A stretch of DNA of 64,000 nucleotides from Paenibacillus sabuli (GCF_014705605.1 NZ_JACXIZ010000027.1:84660-148659); one strand, 5' to 3'; counted from the stretch's first letter, positions 8,996-17,324 are shown. The notes: generated by a model from the letters alone, not told the origin. Numbers and translations: made by a program.

Positions 8996-10135
8996 CTATT
9001 CGGGACCGCGCACCGGCGAAGACGGCCAATAGCCGCCGTTCTCCAGTGCCGCCAGCGGCAGCAAGACGCGGAACGCAGTCACGGCCTCGTCGCTGGATAC
9101 CGAGATCGTGCCGCCGTGCTTCTCGACGATGCTTTTGGCAATGGCCAGTCCCAGCCCCGAGCCGCCGTTATGGGCGGTGCGCGATTTGTCCGCCCGGTAG
9201 AAGCGGTCAAACAAATGTGGCAGATCCACCTCCGGGATCGGTTCCCCGTAGTTGGCTACCTCGGCCGCAGCCCAGCGACCCTCCCGCCAGACGCGCACCT
9301 CGATGCGCTTGCCCTCCCGGCCGTAGGCCATCGCGTTGGAGAGCAGATTTTCGAACACGCGCACGATTTTGTTGGGATCGCCGTTGACGGACAGTCCCGG
9401 CTCCGAGGAGTGAAAGGCGCTGGTCATGCCTGCTTGCTCGAGCTGCAGTCGATACTGCGCCAGCAGCTCGCCGAGCAGCTCCGTCAGATTGAACGAAACG
9501 GCCCGCAGCGTCGTCGTGTCGTGGCGCATGCGCGTATACTCGAACAGATCGTTGATCAGCAGATTGAGCCGGTTCGATTTGTCGTAGGCGATCTGCACAT
9601 AGTGACGTAGCTCCACCTCGTCCCGGTAACGATCCTGCTCGATCAGGCCGAGGTAACCGATAATGGAAGTGAGCGGCGTGCGCAGATCATGCGATACGTT
9701 GGTGATCAGCTCGTTTTTGGTCTGCTCCGCCCGGCGTTCCTCGTCCATGGAGGTCTTGAGCTGTTCGACGAGCCGATTCGTGCTGCTCGCCAGATCGCCA
9801 ATCTCATTGCGCTGCCGGACGGGCGCCTTGTGGTCGAAGTTGCCGTCCGCGATATGCGCGATCGCCTCGCTCAGCTCGGCAAAATAACGGAATCTGCGCC
9901 ACTGCAGCAGCACGAAATAGACGACGGCGCAAAAGACGAGGACAAGCAGCGAAAAAACCGAAAAGCCCATGACGTCTACAAATAGTCGGGCAATGCCAGT
10001 CAAAAAACCGATGTTGTTGCCCAGGGCATTAGCGACCAGCACGAGCGCCGCGTACGTAAGCATCGACAACAGCATGCTGAGCACGATCTCGCCGAGCAGC
10101 CGCAACGTCATCGTCAGTGTCAAATTAGCCTTCAA
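8996..10135 (-). CDS. VanS-like sensor histidine kinase
   Basis: 379 aa. Two membrane segments lie in the first ~90 residues with a short external loop, followed by a HAMP linker (AIAHIADGNFDHKAPV), the phospho-acceptor helix NVSHDLRTPLTSIIGYL and an ATPase domain with N box (NKIVRVFENLLSNA), FDRFYRADKSR and GGSGLGLAI. It probably phosphorylates the partner regulator encoded immediately upstream; the genes overlap by 11 bases. ATG at 10111 is an alternative start. The short external loop suggests sensing in or at the membrane. The VanS resemblance is by overall sequence; no vanHAX genes are present, so glycopeptide resistance should not be assumed. Confidence 0.9.
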   Translation of the reverse strand: MKANLTLTMTLRLLGEIVLSMLLSMLTYAALVLVANALGNNIGFLTGIARLFVDVMGFSVFSLLVLVFCAVVYFVLLQWRRFRYFAELSEAIAHIADGNFDHKAPVRQRNEIGDLASSTNRLVEQLKTSMDEERRAEQTKNELITNVSHDLRTPLTSIIGYLGLIEQDRYRDEVELRHYVQIAYDKSNRLNLLINDLFEYTRMRHDTTTLRAVSFNLTELLGELLAQYRLQLEQAGMTSAFHSSEPGLSVNGDPNKIVRVFENLLSNAMAYGREGKRIEVRVWREGRWAAAEVANYGEPIPEVDLPHLFDRFYRADKSRTAHNGGSGLGLAIAKSIVEKHGGTISVSSDEAVTAFRVLLPLAALENGGYWPSSPVRGPE

Positions 10136-10823
10136 TTTTGTATCCGACCCCCCACACGGTCATAATCAGCTTGTCGCCTAGCTCCTGCTCGAGCTTGTCG
10201 CGCAGCTTGCTGATATGGACCATGACCGTATTGTTCGACTCGAAGTACTTCTCCTTCCACACCTGGTGGAAAATATCCTCCGCGCTGAACACTCTTCCCG
10301 GCTGCGAAGCAAGCAAATGCAAAATCGCAAATTCCGTCGAGGTCAGGTGCAGCGGCCGCCCCTCCGCGGTCACGCTGTGCGTCGCTTTGTCGATTTTGAG
10401 CGCGCCGATGACGATCGACGCATCCTCATTGCCCGAGGCAGGCGCCGCGCTGTATTGGTAGGAACGGCGAAGCAGCGATTTGACCCGAGCGACTAGCTCC
10501 AGCGGATTAAACGGCTTGGCGATGTAATCGTCGGCGCCGGTCATGAGGCCCATAATTTTGTCCATATCCTCGGTCTTGGCGCTGGCCATCAGGATCGGCA
10601 CCGCCTGATCGCGGCGCAGCCGCCGGCATACCTCCAGACCATCCATGCGCGGCATCATGATATCGAGAATGACGAGATGATAATCCGCCTCCGCATACAG
10701 CGCCAGCGCTTCCTCGCCGTCCTGCGCCTTGGCCGTTTCGAAGCCTTCGTTGCGCAAATAAATTTCAATCAACTCGGCAATCTGCCGATCGTCGTCGACA
10801 ATCAATATACGGCGTCTGTCCAT
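10125..10823 (-). CDS. OmpR/VanR-family response regulator
   Basis: 232 aa. The receiver domain has the acidic pair DDD near residue 10, the phospho-acceptor Asp in LVILDIMMP and the conserved Lys in KPFNPLELVAR. The C-terminal winged helix ends with VWGVGYKIEG. I chose ATG at 10823 because AAGGAG lies 9 bases upstream; an ATG seven codons earlier has no such site. It overlaps the kinase gene, so the pair is one operon. The upstream region holds a promoter with a hairpin across the -35 box and a pair of TTAAG direct repeats, which suggests autoregulation. Confidence 0.92.
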   Translation of the reverse strand: MDRRRILIVDDDRQIAELIEIYLRNEGFETAKAQDGEEALALYAEADYHLVILDIMMPRMDGLEVCRRLRRDQAVPILMASAKTEDMDKIMGLMTGADDYIAKPFNPLELVARVKSLLRRSYQYSAAPASGNEDASIVIGALKIDKATHSVTAEGRPLHLTSTEFAILHLLASQPGRVFSAEDIFHQVWKEKYFESNNTVMVHISKLRDKLEQELGDKLIMTVWGVGYKIEG

Positions 10824-10875
10824 ACCCTGCAGCTCCTTCTTCACATGAATACGTCTCTTGTCACTGTACGTACGT

Positions 10876-10904
10876 ATTTTACGCCATTTGCAGCGGTTTG
10901 TCCG
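10876..10904 (-). promoter_or_regulatory. promoter of the two-component operon with inverted repeat over -35
   Basis: On the minus strand CGGACA (10899-10904) and TAAAAT (10876-10881) are 17 bases apart. The -35 box lies in an inverted repeat, CAGCGG-TTTGT-CCGCTG at 10891-10907, which could be an operator. A self-complementary GTACGTAC string lies just downstream. Inference from motifs only. Confidence 0.5.
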
Positions 10905-10941
10905 CTGTTTGCGCGTGAATTTAGGAAGCGGAAAGGGAAAC

Positions 10942-10957
10942 TTAAGTCAATGTTAAG
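10942..10957. promoter_or_regulatory. TTAAG direct repeat, candidate response-regulator site
   Basis: TTAAG occurs at 10942-10946 and 10953-10957, exactly 11 bases (one helical turn) apart. OmpR/PhoB-family regulators bind such tandem half-sites. It lies about 40 bases upstream of the -35 box of the two-component operon and a similar distance upstream of the tRNA promoter. Confidence 0.4.
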
Positions 10958-10978
10958 GAATGGACGGAAAAATAAGGC

Positions 10979-11008
10979 TTGCGCGCAAGGGGACTACCAT
11001 GGTATGAT
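10979..11008 (+). promoter_or_regulatory. promoter of tRNA-Asp
   Basis: TTGCGC (10979-10984) and TATGAT (11003-11008) with an 18-base spacer end 21 bases before the tRNA. A plausible sigma-A promoter. Confidence 0.5.
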
Positions 11009-11029
11009 GCTTCATGTCGCACGCGACGC

Positions 11030-11106
11030 GGAGCTGTGGTGTAGAGGCCTAACATGCCTGCCTGTCACGCAGGAGACCGCGGGTTCGAATCCCGTCAGCT
11101 CCGCCA
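11030..11106 (+). tRNA. tRNA-Asp (anticodon GUC)
   Basis: The acceptor stem GGAGCTG/CAGCTCC closes a full cloverleaf. The anticodon stem CCTGC/GCAGG encloses the loop CTGTCAC with anticodon GTC at 11064-11066. The T arm is GCGGG-TTCGAAT-CCCGT. CCA is encoded at 11104-11106. The first anticodon base is G34, the site of queuosine, which the gluQ product encoded downstream glutamylates. Confidence 0.97.
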
Positions 11107-11234
11107 TTTATCTCAGCAAATAAGAATTCATCTACACCTACTACCCGAGCGGGGACTTGTCCCGGCTCTTTTTGCATCTTGTTTTGCTTCTTAATAGCTT
11201 CTTAGCGTCCCTTTCAGAATAACCTGATATCATT

Positions 11235-11460
11235 AAAACCGATTCTATCCTCTTCACCATCCGCCAACGCATCTAACGGTTGCCACAGCGGTTAAATAGC
11301 CCAAAAAAGTGCCGATTGGATTGTAACGGTTGCCACAGGTCTTATTTTCTTGATATCAATCAAAAAAACGCGATCGAAGCCAAATAAGCGCTATGGCAAC
11401 CGCTAGCCTGGAAATCGCCTGAATTCGGTCGAAATAAGCGCGCTGGCAACCGTTAGCTGA
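11235..11460. repeat. intergenic repeat cluster, copy A
   Basis: This fills most of the 406-base gap between tRNA-Asp and gluQ. The core TAACGGTTGCCACAG occurs at 11274-11288 and 11324-11338 on the plus strand and, with changes, on the minus strand at 11391-11405 and 11441-11455. Cores of the same orientation are 50 bases apart. The flanks are shared at high identity with copy B at 17120-17265, including the string CTGGAAATCGCCTGAA between the two inverted cores. The four cores can fold into nested hairpins. No coding potential is seen. It looks like a dispersed non-coding repeat family. Confidence 0.85.
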
Positions 11461-11512
11461 GGTCTTAGTAGCTTCTTTATAGATTCTTTTGCTTCTTGAA
11501 GGAGGAACATTC

Positions 11513-12481
11513 ATGACCATCGTACGCGGACGCTTCGCGCCCACGCCGTCCGGGGAGATGCATCTGGGGAATGTGTATGCCGCCCTGCTCGGCTGGCTGC
11601 AGGCGCGATCGGCCGGGGGCCGATTCGTGCTGCGAATCGAAGACATCGACAAGCCGCGCTCCAAGCCGCAGCACGCGATGCAGCTCGTGGACGATCTGCG
11701 CTGGCTCGGGCTGGACTGGGACGAGGGTCCGGACATCGGCGGTCCGCACGCCCCCTATGTACAGTCCGAGCGCGAGGCGCTCTATGCAGAGGCGATCGAG
11801 CGGCTCGATGCGCTGGACTTGCTCTACCCGTGCTACTGCAGCCGCGCCGAGCTGCAGGCGATCGCCAGCGCCCCACACGGCCTGCAGGCCGAGGGCGGCG
11901 CCTATCCCGGGCTGTGCAGGGACTTGAGTACGGAGGAACGCAGCATGCGCGAGCAACGCAAAAAGCCCTCGCTGCGCTTCAAGCTGCCGAATCATGACCT
12001 CGATTATGTCGACCTGGCTGCCGGTCCCCAGCGCGTGCCGGCAGGTGCGGGCGGCGACTTCGTCGTGCGCCGGGCCGACGGCATCGTCAGCTATCAGCTC
12101 GCCGTCGTCGTCGACGATGCGGCGATGGGCATCACCGACGTGCTGCGCGGCTATGATCTGCTCGATTCAACGCCGCGCCAGCTGGCCCTCTACGAGGCGC
12201 TCGGCCTGGAGCCGCCGCGCTTCACGCATGTGCCGCTGCTATGCGGGCCCGGTGGCGAGCGCCTGGCCAAGCGGCACGGCGATCTGTCGGCGCGGGCGAT
12301 GCGGGCGCGCGGCCTGGCTCCCGAGACGATCGTCGGCGTGCTCGCGGCGCTGTGCGGGCTGCAGGAGCGCCCCGAGCCGGTCGCAGCGCGCGAGCTCGTC
12401 GACCACTTCGCGCTCGAGCGGCTGCCGCGCGGGCCGATCACGCTGTCGCACGAGCTGCTGCGCCGGATCGGCGGCGCATAG
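11513..12481 (+). CDS. gluQ: glutamyl-Q tRNA(Asp) synthetase
   Basis: 322 aa, a truncated glutamyl-tRNA-synthetase paralogue without anticodon-binding domain. It activates glutamate and attaches it to queuosine-34 of tRNA-Asp. The class I signature appears as [14 protein letters not shown], the substrate-binding segment as [10 protein letters not shown], the zinc site as the Cys pair in [10 protein letters not shown] with Tyr and Cys in YPGLC, and the KMSKS-like loop as [12 protein letters not shown] at 11513 follows AAGGAGG by 7 bases. The gene lies about 400 bases after tRNA-Asp(GUC), its expected substrate. It is convergent with cobC. Confidence 0.93.
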   Translation: MTIVRGRFAPTPSGEMHLGNVYAALLGWLQARSAGGRFVLRIEDIDKPRSKPQHAMQLVDDLRWLGLDWDEGPDIGGPHAPYVQSEREALYAEAIERLDALDLLYPCYCSRAELQAIASAPHGLQAEGGAYPGLCRDLSTEERSMREQRKKPSLRFKLPNHDLDYVDLAAGPQRVPAGAGGDFVVRRADGIVSYQLAVVVDDAAMGITDVLRGYDLLDSTPRQLALYEALGLEPPRFTHVPLLCGPGGERLAKRHGDLSARAMRARGLAPETIVGVLAALCGLQERPEPVAARELVDHFALERLPRGPITLSHELLRRIGGA

Positions 12482-12547
12482 CCTGGAGCGCCGCACGTAC
12501 GCTCCCGCCGCAGCGCGTCACCACCGCGTGCACCGACAGCTCGGGAC

Positions 12548-13204
12548 TTATACGAGACGCTCGGCTCGACCGTCCTGCACGCGGTGCAGGCTGCCGCATG
12601 GCACGTCGGCGCTCCATAGCGCCAGGTCCGGCACGAGCAGCGTCAGCAGCAGCCGGATCGGGCCGCCGTGCGAGACGATCAGGCGCGCGCCGCGCAGTCT
12701 AGGCAGCCGGATCGGGCCGCCCGGGCGGCGACTGCTTCGGTAGCAGCCCGATCCGGCCATGAGGAGTCGGGCATCGACGGCGAAGCGGCGCAAGCGGCGC
12801 TCCAGCCGCTCCAGCGATTCGCCGCCCGGCGGGGCGCCTCGCCGGGGATCGTCGAGCCAGGCCCGATACGCATCCTGCGCGCACAGCTGCTCGTAGGTCA
12901 TCCCTTCCCAGGCCCCGAAGTCCAGCTCGCGCAGCCGCGCGTCGAAGTGCGCCGTCTCCGGCAGCTCCGGACGCACCCGCTGCAGCGTCTGGCGGGCGCG
13001 CAGCAGATCGCTGCAATAGACCCGCGCGAAGCGCACGGCTCGCAGCCGTTCCGCGGCATCGGTCAGCCCCGCATCAGCCTTGCCGACCGGCGCGCCCAGG
13101 AGCGGCAGATCGGTATGCCCCCCGTAGCGCCGCTCAGCATTCCACGCGGTGCGGCCGTGCCGCAGCAGGTAGATCGGCGCTGCATCCGCGCTGCGCCTAC
13201 GCAT
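12548..13204 (-). CDS. cobC: histidine phosphatase, probable alpha-ribazole phosphatase CobC
   Basis: 218 aa. The phosphoglycerate-mutase-like signature LLRHGRTAWN carries the catalytic His, ELDFGAWEG follows, and the second His is in SHGGPIR. In B12 synthesis CobC removes the 5'-phosphate from alpha-ribazole phosphate or adenosylcobalamin phosphate. The function is assigned from its place as last gene of the cobalamin locus, since the family is broad. ATG at 13204 overlaps the end of cbiZ by 8 bases. An 18-base string (GCAGCCGGATCGGGCCGC) occurs at 12649-12666 and again at 12703-12720, marking a 54-base in-frame insertion just before the SHGG motif. Confidence 0.82.
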   Translation of the reverse strand: MRRRSADAAPIYLLRHGRTAWNAERRYGGHTDLPLLGAPVGKADAGLTDAAERLRAVRFARVYCSDLLRARQTLQRVRPELPETAHFDARLRELDFGAWEGMTYEQLCAQDAYRAWLDDPRRGAPPGGESLERLERRLRRFAVDARLLMAGSGCYRSSRRPGGPIRLPRLRGARLIVSHGGPIRLLLTLLVPDLALWSADVPCGSLHRVQDGRAERLV

Positions 13205-13928
13205 CGGCAAGCGGTGCCAGCGCCTCGCATACCGAGTCGTAGACGAGCTCGGCCAGCGTCTGGCCCAGCACGGTCGCCGTGCCGGCATAGCGATGCAGCG
13301 GCTGCTCCGGTCGCGGGCCGCGGGCCGCGATGATCAGCGCATCGGTCGTCGTGCCGGTCGCGATCCGTCCGTTTGCAGGCGACTGGATCTGCAGATCCTG
13401 CAGTGCCGCGGTCTTCGCCTCGGCCGCCGTGATGAACGCGCCGGCCAGCGCCGCGTCGTCCAGCGAAGCGTCGACCAGCAGCATCGTATTGATCGTGCCC
13501 GGACGGTAAGCCTGCTCGCGTTGCTGCGCGGACATCGGCGCGCCGGCGCGGGCCGCGTTGCCGACGCCGGCGGTCGTGCAGCACAGCGCCGTCAGCCCGC
13601 CCCGCTCGGCCTCGACGACCGATGCGCGCCGCAGACTGGCCGCCGTGAGCAGCACCGGCGCCTGCGCCGTATCGTAGCCCCATCGCCGCAGCGCCGCGCG
13701 CGCGTCGCCCTCCGGGTCGGCGCAATTGTACGAGAGCGGCACGCCCCAATTGACCCACGCGCTCGATTCGCGCAGGCCGCCGTTGCAGACCGCGCTGCTC
13801 AGCGTACGCAACGATCCGACCCCACCGACGTATAGATGATCCGCACGCAGCTCAATGGTCAATCCGGGCCAATGCGCCGAGCGATAGATGCTTTCCCTGC
13901 CGGATTCCTTGCTAAATGGCTGTGTCAT
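13197..13928 (-). CDS. cbiZ: adenosylcobinamide amidohydrolase CbiZ
   Basis: 243 aa. CbiZ cleaves the aminopropanol side chain from adenosylcobinamide (and some incomplete corrinoids) to give adenosylcobyric acid, so that CbiB can re-attach the correct linker. Recognisable family stretches are GGLRESSAWVNWGVP, TAGVGNAARAG and TTTDALIIAA. It overlaps the stop of the CobD-CbiP gene (ATGA) and the start of cobC. Its presence points to salvage of external corrinoids, in line with the BtuFCD-type importer. Confidence 0.9.
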   Translation of the reverse strand: MTQPFSKESGRESIYRSAHWPGLTIELRADHLYVGGVGSLRTLSSAVCNGGLRESSAWVNWGVPLSYNCADPEGDARAALRRWGYDTAQAPVLLTAASLRRASVVEAERGGLTALCCTTAGVGNAARAGAPMSAQQREQAYRPGTINTMLLVDASLDDAALAGAFITAAEAKTAALQDLQIQSPANGRIATGTTTDALIIAARGPRPEQPLHRYAGTATVLGQTLAELVYDSVCEALAPLADA

Positions 13929-16900
13929 CTTCCTTCCCCTTTCCGAACTGCATTGTTCGTTATAATGGCCTCGCCTTGCAAGAGCGCTTCAATCCGAGCC
14001 ATGTCGCAGTGGGCCTCGATGTGGTCCGCCAGTCGGTCGAATTCCGCTTCGCGCAGCCTCCGAAAGTGCAGTTGCACTGGCAAGGGCGCGTATCCCTTGG
14101 CGGCGCGCAGCCCGTTGAGCCAGCGCCGCCGGAAGGCATCGCCGTGCAGCACGCCGTGCAGGAACGTGCCCCAGATGCGGCCGTCGGGCGTGCACGCGCC
14201 TTCGTCCGCTTCCACGGAATCACGCGCTGCGACAGACGCGGTTCGCTCGTCGGCGGGTGGCCGCGCCGCACTGCCGGCCGCCGCGGCCGTGTCCGGCTGT
14301 GCAACGCCGAGCGGTGCGTGACCGACATCGGCGGGCCTCACCCGCAGCGGCCGTCCGGCTCCTGGCTCCACTCGCATCTGTCCGGTGTGGATCTCGTAGC
14401 CCTCGACCTCCTCGGGCGCTGTCCAGCCCGGGAGGCGGGCCGTTCCGAACATCCGCACCGTCCGTTTGGGATGCGCGAAGCGGACCTCGAGCGGCAGCAG
14501 CCCGAGACCGTCCAGCTCGTCGTGGACCGATTCGGCATGGTCCGGATCGCAGAGGCGCCGTCCGAGCATCTCGTAGCCGCCGCAGATGCCGACGATGTGA
14601 CCGCCGCGCGCGGCATAGTGCAGCACCGCCTCCGCGAGCCCGCTCGCTCGCAGATGCAGCAGATCGTCCATTACGTTTTTGCTGCCGGGGAGGACGAGCG
14701 CGTCCGGCTCACCGAGTCTGCGCGCATCCTCCACATAGCGCAGGCGCACGTCGGGCTCGAAGCGCAGCGGGTCAAAGTCGGTGAAATTCGACAGATGCGG
14801 CAGCCGCAGCACGGCGATGTCCAGCAGCGCATGCTCCGAATGCTCCTGTTGCCCGCTCCGTGCCTCCTCCCCCGCCTGCTGTGTGGAGGCCTCGGCCGCC
14901 GGGACGGCCCCCCTGCTCCCCGCCCGCTCCGCTTCGCGCTGCGCCGCCTCCAGCGACAGCGTATCCTCCGACTCGAGCGCGAGTCCCGGCAGATACGGCA
15001 CGACACCGAGCACCGGCTTGCCGGTCCTGCGCTCGAGCCAGTCCAGTCCCGGACGCAGCAGCGACACGTCGCCGCGGAACTTGTTGATGATCAGACCGGC
15101 GACGCGATCCCGCTCGTGCGGCTCCAGCAGCTCGAGCGTGCCGACCAGCGCGGCCAGCGCGCCGCCGCGGTCGATGTCCGCCACGAGCAGCACCGGCGCA
15201 TCCGCCCATGCCGCCGCCTGCATGTTGACAATATCGCGGTCCTTGAGATTGATCTCGGCCGGACTGCCCGCGCCCTCGAGCACGACGACGTCGCACCTCA
15301 TTCGAAGCCGTCGCAGCGCCCCGGTCACGATCGTCCCGGCTTCCGCAAGGAACTGCTCGCGATAGGCACGCGCCTCGTAATCGCGCAGCGCCACACCGTG
15401 CACGACGACCTGGGCCGACATCTCGCGCGTCGGCTTGAGCAGGATCGGATTCATGTCGGTGTCGGCGAGGATGCCGCACGCCTCCGCCTGCATCCCCTGC
15501 GCCCGTCCGATCTCCTTGCCGTCCCAGGTGACGTACGAGTTGTTGGACATGTTCTGCGCTTTGAAGGGAGCCGTTCGCCGCCCACGCCGCGCGAAGCTGC
15601 GGCACAGCGCCGTCACGAGCAGGCTCTTGCCCGCATCCGAGGCCGTGCCCTGGATCATGAGCGTGCGGGCCGGCTGCTTGGGCTTGGCTTCGCTTGCGCT
15701 TCCCTCCGCTCCGGACGCGCGATTCGCGGCAGGAGCGGGACCCGGCTGCGCAGCGGACACGGGATCCGCGGCACGGCCCTGAGCTGGCTGCGCTGTGGAC
15801 ACGAGATCCCCGGTACTGCCTGGACCTGACGGCGCTGTGGACACGCAATCCGCGGCACGGCCCGGACCTGACGGCGCTGCGCACCATCGGCGCGCCGAAC
15901 CATTCGCCGGCGCCCCTACGGGCGTTCCCCCGGGCGCGCTCGCGGCCCCCGTCGCGCCCAGCGGCGCCAAGGCGGCCGCGAGCGCGTCCAGCAGGCGCTC
16001 GTTGTCCGTGCGCAGCCGCACGGCGACGCGCAGCCAGCGCGGTCCCAGACCGTCGAAGCGCCCGCCGTCGCGGATCAGCAGGCCGCGCGGCCCGAGCTGA
16101 CGCTGCAGCGCCGCAGCCGTCAAGCCCAAGGCGCCGGGAAGCTCGGCGAGCACATAGTTGGCCGCGCTCGGCACCACGCGCAGCCCGAGTCCGTTCAGCC
16201 CCGCCTCCAGCCGAAGCCGCTCCTCCGCCAGCCAGCGCCGCGTCCGATGCGCGTATTCGTCGTCCTCCAGCACCGCGCACCCGATCTGCTGCGCCAGGGA
16301 ATTGACGCTCCAGGGCACCTGCAGCTCGCGCAGCGCGGCGATGGTCTCGGGATGCCCGATCGCATAGCCGAGCCGGATGCCGGGGATCGCATAGTACTTG
16401 GTCATCGAGCGCAGCACGAGCAGACTCGGGTCGCCTGCGGCCTCGCGAGCGAGACTGATCCGGCTCTCCTCCGGCACGAAGTCGATGAACGCCTCGTCGA
16501 CGACGACTGTCGCGCCGCTCGCCGCCAATGCGAGCGGGATGTCGCGCGGCAACAGGCGACCGGTCGGATTGTTCGGCGAGCCGAGCAGCCACAGCCCCGG
16601 CCGCTGAGCCTCCAGCACGGCCCGCTCTGCCGTGAAGTCCGCCGCTTCGTTCAGTGTGACGCGCACGAGGTCGGCCCCGCATTTGCGCGCCGCCTCCTCG
16701 TACTCGGCGAAGCACGGCACCGCCAGCCCGACGGCCGCGGGGCGTCGCCAGCGCACGGCCAGATCGATCAGCTCGGCCGCGCCGTTGCCGACGAGGATGC
16801 AGGCCTCGTCGACGCCGTGCCGCTCGGCGAGCCTGAGCCTGAGCTCGCGCACCGCCGGATCGGGGTAGGCGTGGATATGCGCCGCATAGCGCGCCAGCAC

Positions 16901-17035
16901 ATCCCTGACCCCCTGCGGCGGACCGAGCGGATTCATATTCGAGCTGAAGTCCACATACGATTCGGGCGGCAGCCCGAAGGCCTCGGAAGCGGACAGCAGA
17001 TCCCCGCCATGCCCATAACGCTCCAACATCCGCAT
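13925..17035 (-). CDS. cobD-cbiP: fused threonine-phosphate decarboxylase (CobD) and cobyric acid synthase (CbiP)
   Basis: One open frame of 1036 residues with two enzymes. Residues 1-357 are a PLP-dependent aminotransferase-fold decarboxylase (FSSNMNPLGPP, SPNNPTG, PLP Lys about residue 212 in SMTKYY) that makes (R)-1-aminopropan-2-ol phosphate. Residues 457-1036 are cobyric acid synthase: P-loop GTASDAGKSLL, KAQNMSNNSYVT, and a glutamine amidotransferase domain with the nucleophile in GICGGYEMLG (about residue 818) and His in GTFLHGVLH. The linker (358-456) is low complexity and contains four copies of a 14-residue repeat, such as TAPSGPGSTGDLVS, encoded by 42-base repeats near 15716-15885. 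Further Ala/Glu-rich loops occur inside CbiP. The two proteins act at successive points of corrinoid assembly; in most bacteria they are separate. ATG at 17029 is an alternative start. Confidence 0.93.
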   Translation of the reverse strand: MRMLERYGHGGDLLSASEAFGLPPESYVDFSSNMNPLGPPQGVRDVLARYAAHIHAYPDPAVRELRLRLAERHGVDEACILVGNGAAELIDLAVRWRRPAAVGLAVPCFAEYEEAARKCGADLVRVTLNEAADFTAERAVLEAQRPGLWLLGSPNNPTGRLLPRDIPLALAASGATVVVDEAFIDFVPEESRISLAREAAGDPSLLVLRSMTKYYAIPGIRLGYAIGHPETIAALRELQVPWSVNSLAQQIGCAVLEDDEYAHRTRRWLAEERLRLEAGLNGLGLRVVPSAANYVLAELPGALGLTAAALQRQLGPRGLLIRDGGRFDGLGPRWLRVAVRLRTDNERLLDALAAALAPLGATGAASAPGGTPVGAPANGSARRWCAAPSGPGRAADCVSTAPSGPGSTGDLVSTAQPAQGRAADPVSAAQPGPAPAANRASGAEGSASEAKPKQPARTLMIQGTASDAGKSLLVTALCRSFARRGRRTAPFKAQNMSNNSYVTWDGKEIGRAQGMQAEACGILADTDMNPILLKPTREMSAQVVVHGVALRDYEARAYREQFLAEAGTIVTGALRRLRMRCDVVVLEGAGSPAEINLKDRDIVNMQAAAWADAPVLLVADIDRGGALAALVGTLELLEPHERDRVAGLIINKFRGDVSLLRPGLDWLERRTGKPVLGVVPYLPGLALESEDTLSLEAAQREAERAGSRGAVPAAEASTQQAGEEARSGQQEHSEHALLDIAVLRLPHLSNFTDFDPLRFEPDVRLRYVEDARRLGEPDALVLPGSKNVMDDLLHLRASGLAEAVLHYAARGGHIVGICGGYEMLGRRLCDPDHAESVHDELDGLGLLPLEVRFAHPKRTVRMFGTARLPGWTAPEEVEGYEIHTGQMRVEPGAGRPLRVRPADVGHAPLGVAQPDTAAAAGSAARPPADERTASVAARDSVEADEGACTPDGRIWGTFLHGVLHGDAFRRRWLNGLRAAKGYAPLPVQLHFRRLREAEFDRLADHIEAHCDMARIEALLQGEAIITNNAVRKGEGR

Positions 17036-17119
17036 TCTCTCCCCTCTATTCCCCGTTCACTATCCCTCGCTATTGCCCTTAGCCAATCAAGTTTCCATTA
17101 CAAAATAACTTGGTGCGAT

Positions 17120-17265
17120 TGAAACCGTCTCTATCCCTTCACCATCGGCCAACGAATCTAACGGTTGCCACAGCGGCTATTGCGCCCAAATAAGCGCTGT
17201 GGCAACCACTAGCCTGGAAATCGCCTGAAATCGATCGAAATAAGCGCGCTGGCAACCGTTAGCTG
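17120..17265. repeat. intergenic repeat cluster, copy B
   Basis: This fills half of the 289-base gap between cobS and the CobD-CbiP gene. The core TAACGGTTGCCACAG lies at 17159-17173, with inverted cores at 17197-17211 and 17247-17261, again 50 bases apart. The left flank and the segment between the inverted cores match copy A at 11235-11460; copy A has one extra forward core. It may act as a terminator or processing hairpin in the B12 transcript, but it lacks a T run. Confidence 0.85.
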
Positions 17266-17324
17266 TCGTGCGTCCGTTTGCCCGCCTGATGGATGAGCTA
17301 TCTTAGGTTATTTCGTGAAGGATC

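Noticed and set aside
8996..10823. Glycopeptide-resistance system because of the VanRS-like pair and a VanW gene
   Set aside because: VanW is 15 kb away and no vanH, vanA or vanX gene is present. The family names alone do not show resistance.
11235..11460. Regularly spaced repeats as a CRISPR array
   Set aside because: Cores are only 15 bases, occur in both orientations, the sequence between them is conserved between copies, and no cas gene is near.
13916..15829. 637-codon plus-strand open frame
   Set aside because: It is antisense to the CobD-CbiP gene; long antisense frames are expected in G+C-rich DNA, and its product (Arg/His/Gln-rich) matches no family.
14772..16715. 647-codon minus-strand open frame
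   Set aside because: It is another frame of the CobD-CbiP gene; composition is Arg/Ala/Gly rich with no domain.
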